Of a stretch of 64,000 nt of DNA, positions 60,253-64,000 are shown piece by piece. Within the stretch, counting starts at the first letter, position 1. Each line of letters begins with the position of its first letter. Position numbers and translations under genes: made by a program. This stretch comes from Chitinophagales bacterium (lineage in GTDB: Bacteria; Bacteroidota; Bacteroidia; Chitinophagales; Saprospiraceae): the NCBI GenBank assembly GCA_017303475.1, contig JAFLBO010000025.1, forward strand, positions 17,542 to 81,541. Direction: 5' to 3'. The notes beneath the pieces were generated by a model. That model searched no databases and was not told the DNA's origin. It saw only the letters and a list, made by a program, of their open reading frames with translations.

Positions 60253-60294
60253 ACAAAAAAAGCGTTCGGCCAGAGTAACCTCCAACCGAACGCT
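60253..60294 (-). terminator. Rho-independent terminator of the giant adhesin gene
   Basis: On the minus strand AGCGTTCGG pairs with CCGAACGCT around a 16-nt loop, followed by TTTTTTTG. It lies about 140 nt beyond the stop codon, past the repeat island 60297-60435. Confidence 0.85.
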
Positions 60295-60296
60295 CT

Positions 60297-60435
60297 TTGA
60301 GTGTTCGAGTTTTTTAGTGTTCGAGTGTTTGAGTTGGCGGGCGGCTTGGTATCGGTTCTGGCTGTCGCCTAAGCCTGATTTAGTCTTTCGAGCCACCAAG
60401 CCGCCCACTCATTCACTCATTCACTCACTCACTCA
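60297..60435. repeat. GAGTGTTCGAG-word island with GGGCGGCTTGGT arms
   Basis: Left words are TGAGTGTTCGAGTTTTTTAG, ending in GAGTTGGCG. GGGCGGCTTGGT pairs with ACCAAGCCGCCC around a ~48-nt centre. On the right are CACTCATT words up to the adhesin stop codon. Same boundary word as 6292-6341. Confidence 0.8.
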
Positions 60436-63400
60436 TTATCTCACAACCGTCACATCGCCTTTCATCAGGATGACTACTCCGTCAATAAGCTCCACCTCTG
60501 CCCACCAGACAAATACGCCCGGGTTCATCGGTTCGCCCTTGTAGTCGCCACCCCAACCCAGACTCGGATCATCAGGCAGGAAGTTGCGGTTTACCCACAT
60601 CTGCTCACCCCAACGATCGTAGATCTGAAGGCTCTGGATCTGACGCACTGAACCCGGACGTGTGAACAGCGTGAACGCGCTGTTGTCGGAATCTGGATCC
60701 TCCGGCCAAATCACATTCGGTGCATAAATGTCAATATCGCGATCTACCCGTACAATCGTACGGGATTCTGCCTTGCAACCCTCCTTGGTCAGGATCGTTA
60801 CTTTGTACTCCGTAGTCACAAACGGCATCGCAACCGGACTCAGCAACTGCTGCGTGGTGTTGCCCGCAAAGGTCAGACTCGTTGTTGGCGTCCAAATCAC
60901 CTGATCAATCAGCTGCACAGGGAAACCATTTGGAATCTGCGCCTGCAATTGCTGATTCTCTCCCAACACAATCTCAAACGATGGCGGCAGGGCCACAGCA
61001 GGCGTTGGCGGAACCGGTACAGGTACCGTCTCATCCACCAGACAGCCATTTACGTCGCGGATCACCAGATCGTACGTTATACCTGGTTGCAGATCGTCAA
61101 TGTCTGATGCCGGGAAGAAGGTGTCACCACCATCAATGGAGTATTCAAACGGACCAATACCGCCGTCAATCTGTGTTACCACCAGATAACCCGGGGTGCC
61201 ATTACACAACGGTGGATCCAGCGTAAACTCCAGTCCTGTCGGGATATTTTGTTCCTGCAACAGCGGCACACTGGCCACTGTGGTACAGCCGTTCAGCGGC
61301 AGCGTTGCTATAACCGAGTATGTACCCGGCTCATTCACTACCGGATTCGGTGTGTTGGCGCCGCTTACAATGTTGCCATCCAGCGTGCTCCACTGCAACA
61401 AGGCCTGCGGAGAAGTATTTGCCGTCAGGGTGCGCTGCAGGATAGAGCAGGTCAGCGGCTGCACCGGAAGGGTGTTGAGCGGCGGAGCCTGTACGTTCTC
61501 ATCAACTACTACCTGTTCCGTATCGGAGCAACCGTTTTGGGTGTTCACAATCGTCAGGGTGTAAGTGCCCGGAGCGTCCACATTGGCCGTCAGCGTAGTG
61601 CCACCGTTCACAATATTACCGTTGGTGGTGCTCCAGCTGTAGCTTGGCGCCGGACCAAAGTTTGTACCTGAACCTACCACGTTGGTGTTGGTTACCACAC
61701 AAGTCAGCAACTGTGGGGTGCCAATTGTGAAGGCCGGTGGGGTTACATCTTCCGTTACCAGTACATTGTCGGTGGTGACACAACCATTGGTGGTGTTCAG
61801 CACCGTCAGCACATAAGTACCCGGATCGCCTATTTGTGGCTGCAGGGTATTGCCGCCGCTGATGATCTGACCATCCTGGGTGCTCCAGGTGTAGGTAAAG
61901 TTTGAGCCCGGGCTGGAGCCTGTGCCGTTGAGGGCATTGGTCTGGGTATCGCAGTCCAGACCTACGGTGTTACCTGCTTCAGCAACAGGAGGTACCACGT
62001 CTTCCGGAACTACGATGGAAGATGTTTGGGTACAACCGTTCTGTGTATTGGTAATCAACAGGTTGTACGTACCCGGATCGTCCACCAGCGGCTGAAGGCC
62101 GGTTCCGCCGTTCAGGATATTGCCATCAGTTGTGGTCCAGGCATACGTGAAGTTGGCGCCCTGGCTGGAAGCCAGTGCATTGAGCTGTGTTTGGGTCAAA
62201 GTACAGGTCAGGGTTGCCGGATTGGCAATCAGGGCCGTTGGAGGGGTCACATCCGAACCAATCACCAGCTGATCTGTGTGGGTACAGCCATTGATGGCAT
62301 CGGTTACTACCACGGTGTAGGTGCCCGCCGAACCAATGGTTGGGCTAGGAGTATTGCCACCGCTCAGGATAGTGCCGCCGCCAGCGGTGCTCCACACATA
62401 GCTGATGTTTGGAGATGAAGAGGACGTGATGGTAGCCTGCAGCGGCAGGGTGGTAATGGCACAGGTCAGGATATTGTCCGGACCGGCATTTACCACCGGA
62501 TTTTGAACATTCTCTGTAACCGTCACGCTGGCCGTTTTGGTACAGCTGTTGGAGGCATCCGTTACCAGCAGGGTATACACACCTGGCGCATCGATGCTCG
62601 GGTTCAGGGTGGTGTTGCCACCTGTGATGTTACCGCCGCCAGCGGAGGTCCAGCTGTAGCTGATCGTCGGACTCTGGCTCGTGCCTGCTCCGTTGAGGTT
62701 CAGGCTGGTGAGCGTGCAGGTCAGAATGGGTGGGTTGGCGATGAGTGCAGTTGGTACATCCGCGCTGATGGTGATGTCCTGCTGATCGGTGCTGGTGCAA
62801 CCGTTGTTGGTGTTGGTGATCAGCAAGGTGTAAGTACCGTCGTCGTTTACCGTTGGGTTGAGGGTGTTACCACCGCTCACAATGTTGCCGTTGGTGGTGC
62901 TCCACAGGTAGGTAAAGCCTGGGCCGGTGCTGCCGGTGGCCTGCATCACAAAAGAAGTTTGAACGCAGTTCAGCTCGAAAGTCGGGCCGGCGTCTACAGC
63001 CGGTGGCACAAAGTCGTCGTTCACCACTACCACATCTGTATCCGTACAGCCGTTGGTAGTGTTGGTGATTTGCAGAGTGTAGGTACCCTGCTGGTCCACC
63101 ACAGCGGTTGGGCCGCTGGTGCTGCCCACGATGTTGCCATCAGGGGTGGTCCATTGCAGGATGAAGCCTGCGCCGCCAGGGTTGGAAGCAGAACCAATCA
63201 CGCCGGTTGGCAGGGTGCAGTTGATCAGTCCGTCAGGACCGGCCAGTGCTGTGGGCGCTACGATATCCTGGTTCACCGTGATGGTTTCGGAATCGGTGCA
63301 GCCATTGGCGGTGTTCACGATGTTCAGGGTGTACACACCTGGCAGGTTTACCGTTGGGTTAGGCGTATTGCCGCCGCTCAAGATACCTGGACCCGTCCAG

Positions 63401-64000
63401 GTGAAATCGTAAGTAGCACCTTGGGTGGATGCAGAGGCGTCGATAATGGTTTGCAGCGTTACACAAGTCAGGATAGCCGGGTTGGCGATCAGAGCGTTGG
63501 GTGCTGCGGCATCATTTTGCACGATGGTGCTGGAGGTGGAGGTACAGCCATTGGTGGTATTGGTTACCAGCAGGGTGTAGGTTCCGGCCAGATCCACCGT
63601 TGGGCTGAGGGTGTTGCCACCGCTCACGATATTGCCATCGGAGGTGCTCCAGGAGTAGGTGAAGTTTGGACCGGTGGACGCCGAGCCGCTGAGCACCATG
63701 GATGGGGTAACGCAGTTCAGCGTGGAGTTCGGGCCGGCGTTAGCCAGCGGAGGAACGATGTCCTGCGGAACGATTACCGACAAGGTAGCTGAGCATTGGT
63801 TGGCGTTGTTTACCAGCAGCAACTGGTAAGTGCCGGGGGCGTTTACTGTTGGCTGCAGGGTTCCCTGGCCGCTGACGATACTGCCCGGGCTTGGACCCGT
63901 CCAGGTATAGTTGTAGCTTGGGCCGGAGCTGGAGCCGGTAGCGTCGATGGTTACATTAAGCACATCGCAGGTCAGGGTAGCCGGCGGTTGTGCATTGGTA
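60436..64000 (-). CDS. Giant repetitive T9SS type-B adhesin (5' end outside window)
   Basis: The C-terminal ~1,188 residues of a very large surface protein. It holds eleven tandem ~84-residue modules, each with a Cys near the start (NCV/TCT), a GSxSTGxxFTYxWST-x-DGN-IVSGGNT-x-P strand set, GTYTLLVTNT and a second Cys in NGCT-x-T, so each probably has one disulfide (Ig/PKD-like). Then a SprB-like segment (FEYSIDGGDTFFPAS) and the ~95-residue gliding-motility-associated (CHU_C, type B) sorting domain ending WGGDYKGEPMNPGVFVWWAEVELIDG. It would be exported by the type IX system and remain on the cell surface, possibly for gliding. The open frame continues past the edge. Antisense frames over it are shadows. 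Confidence 0.9.
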   Translation of the reverse strand, partial: TNAQPPATLTCDVLNVTIDATGSSSGPSYNYTWTGPSPGSIVSGQGTLQPTVNAPGTYQLLLVNNANQCSATLSVIVPQDIVPPLANAGPNSTLNCVTPSMVLSGSASTGPNFTYSWSTSDGNIVSGGNTLSPTVDLAGTYTLLVTNTTNGCTSTSSTIVQNDAAAPNALIANPAILTCVTLQTIIDASASTQGATYDFTWTGPGILSGGNTPNPTVNLPGVYTLNIVNTANGCTDSETITVNQDIVAPTALAGPDGLINCTLPTGVIGSASNPGGAGFILQWTTPDGNIVGSTSGPTAVVDQQGTYTLQITNTTNGCTDTDVVVVNDDFVPPAVDAGPTFELNCVQTSFVMQATGSTGPGFTYLWSTTNGNIVSGGNTLNPTVNDDGTYTLLITNTNNGCTSTDQQDITISADVPTALIANPPILTCTLTSLNLNGAGTSQSPTISYSWTSAGGGNITGGNTTLNPSIDAPGVYTLLVTDASNSCTKTASVTVTENVQNPVVNAGPDNILTCAITTLPLQATITSSSSPNISYVWSTAGGGTILSGGNTPSPTIGSAGTYTVVVTDAINGCTHTDQLVIGSDVTPPTALIANPATLTCTLTQTQLNALASSQGANFTYAWTTTDGNILNGGTGLQPLVDDPGTYNLLITNTQNGCTQTSSIVVPEDVVPPVAEAGNTVGLDCDTQTNALNGTGSSPGSNFTYTWSTQDGQIISGGNTLQPQIGDPGTYVLTVLNTTNGCVTTDNVLVTEDVTPPAFTIGTPQLLTCVVTNTNVVGSGTNFGPAPSYSWSTTNGNIVNGGTTLTANVDAPGTYTLTIVNTQNGCSDTEQVVVDENVQAPPLNTLPVQPLTCSILQRTLTANTSPQALLQWSTLDGNIVSGANTPNPVVNEPGTYSVIATLPLNGCTTVASVPLLQEQNIPTGLEFTLDPPLCNGTPGYLVVTQIDGGIGPFEYSIDGGDTFFPASDIDDLQPGITYDLVIRDVNGCLVDETVPVPVPPTPAVALPPSFEIVLGENQQLQAQIPNGFPVQLIDQVIWTPTTSLTFAGNTTQQLLSPVAMPFVTTEYKVTILTKEGCKAESRTIVRVDRDIDIYAPNVIWPEDPDSDNSAFTLFTRPGSVRQIQSLQIYDRWGEQMWVNRNFLPDDPSLGWGGDYKGEPMNPGVFVWWAEVELIDGVVILMKGDVTVVR

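Noticed and set aside
62503..63792. 429-residue plus-strand frame opposite the adhesin repeats
   Set aside because: A shadow of a repetitive coding sequence. It repeats at the same period and has no recognisable motif.

Overview
The window reads as chromosomal DNA of a member of the Bacteroidota, most likely Saprospiraceae or a close relative. The evidence is: type IX secretion (T9SS) C-terminal sorting domains of both the short Por type and the long gliding-associated type; the Bacteroidota -7 promoter box TAnnTTTG in front of many genes; almost no Shine-Dalgarno sequences; DUF3078- and GldM-like proteins; and the gene order tRNA(Thr-Tyr-Gly-Thr)-tuf-tRNA(Trp)-secE-nusG-rplKAJL-rpoB. The family assignment is inference. 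The phylum is well supported.

Layout. Positions 1-36,000 hold mostly unlinked housekeeping and surface genes: the end of an outer-membrane protein, psuG, tRNA-Asn, a PfkB kinase, a YbhN-like membrane protein, a TPR protein, DUF1801, pheS, DUF3078, DUF1800, a fadD-type ligase, an ArnT-like glycosyltransferase, a GH2 beta-mannosidase, a T9SS cargo protein, a low-molecular-weight phosphatase, an ABC1 kinase, an mntR-mntH manganese pair, an acyltransferase, murI, an SBBP-repeat T9SS cargo, ftsK, a decayed DUF433/DUF5615 toxin-antitoxin pair and an O-methyltransferase. Positions 36,000-53,050 are the tRNA-tuf-secE-nusG-ribosomal protein-RNA polymerase cluster. Unusually, rpoB and rpoC are separated by about 3 kb holding an FkbM methyltransferase, a glycosyltransferase, a ParE-type toxin-antitoxin pair and a lipoprotein. 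Positions 53,050-60,000 are visibly more AT-rich and hold a VOC protein, an unknown protein, an ECF-like sigma factor with a long tail, a divergent helical protein, a small FN3-like secreted protein and two tandem minimal GldM-like proteins. The window ends inside a very large repetitive type-B T9SS adhesin.

The most striking feature is not a gene. More than fifteen intergenic gaps are filled by islands of short tandem DNA words (about 7-16 nt, several word families), usually arranged as a left array facing its own reverse complement so that the gap becomes a long imperfect palindrome. Islands often start at the first base after a stop codon or end at a start codon, and in two cases (psuG, murI) they encode the last residues and the stop. 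Two islands (698-774 and 45617-45691) share a nested palindromic core but have unrelated outer arms that are still self-complementary. Two others bracket a T9SS gene and carry outward promoter-plus-ATG edges. A nearly identical 51-base leader runs into the start codon of two unrelated genes. I know of no described system that explains this.
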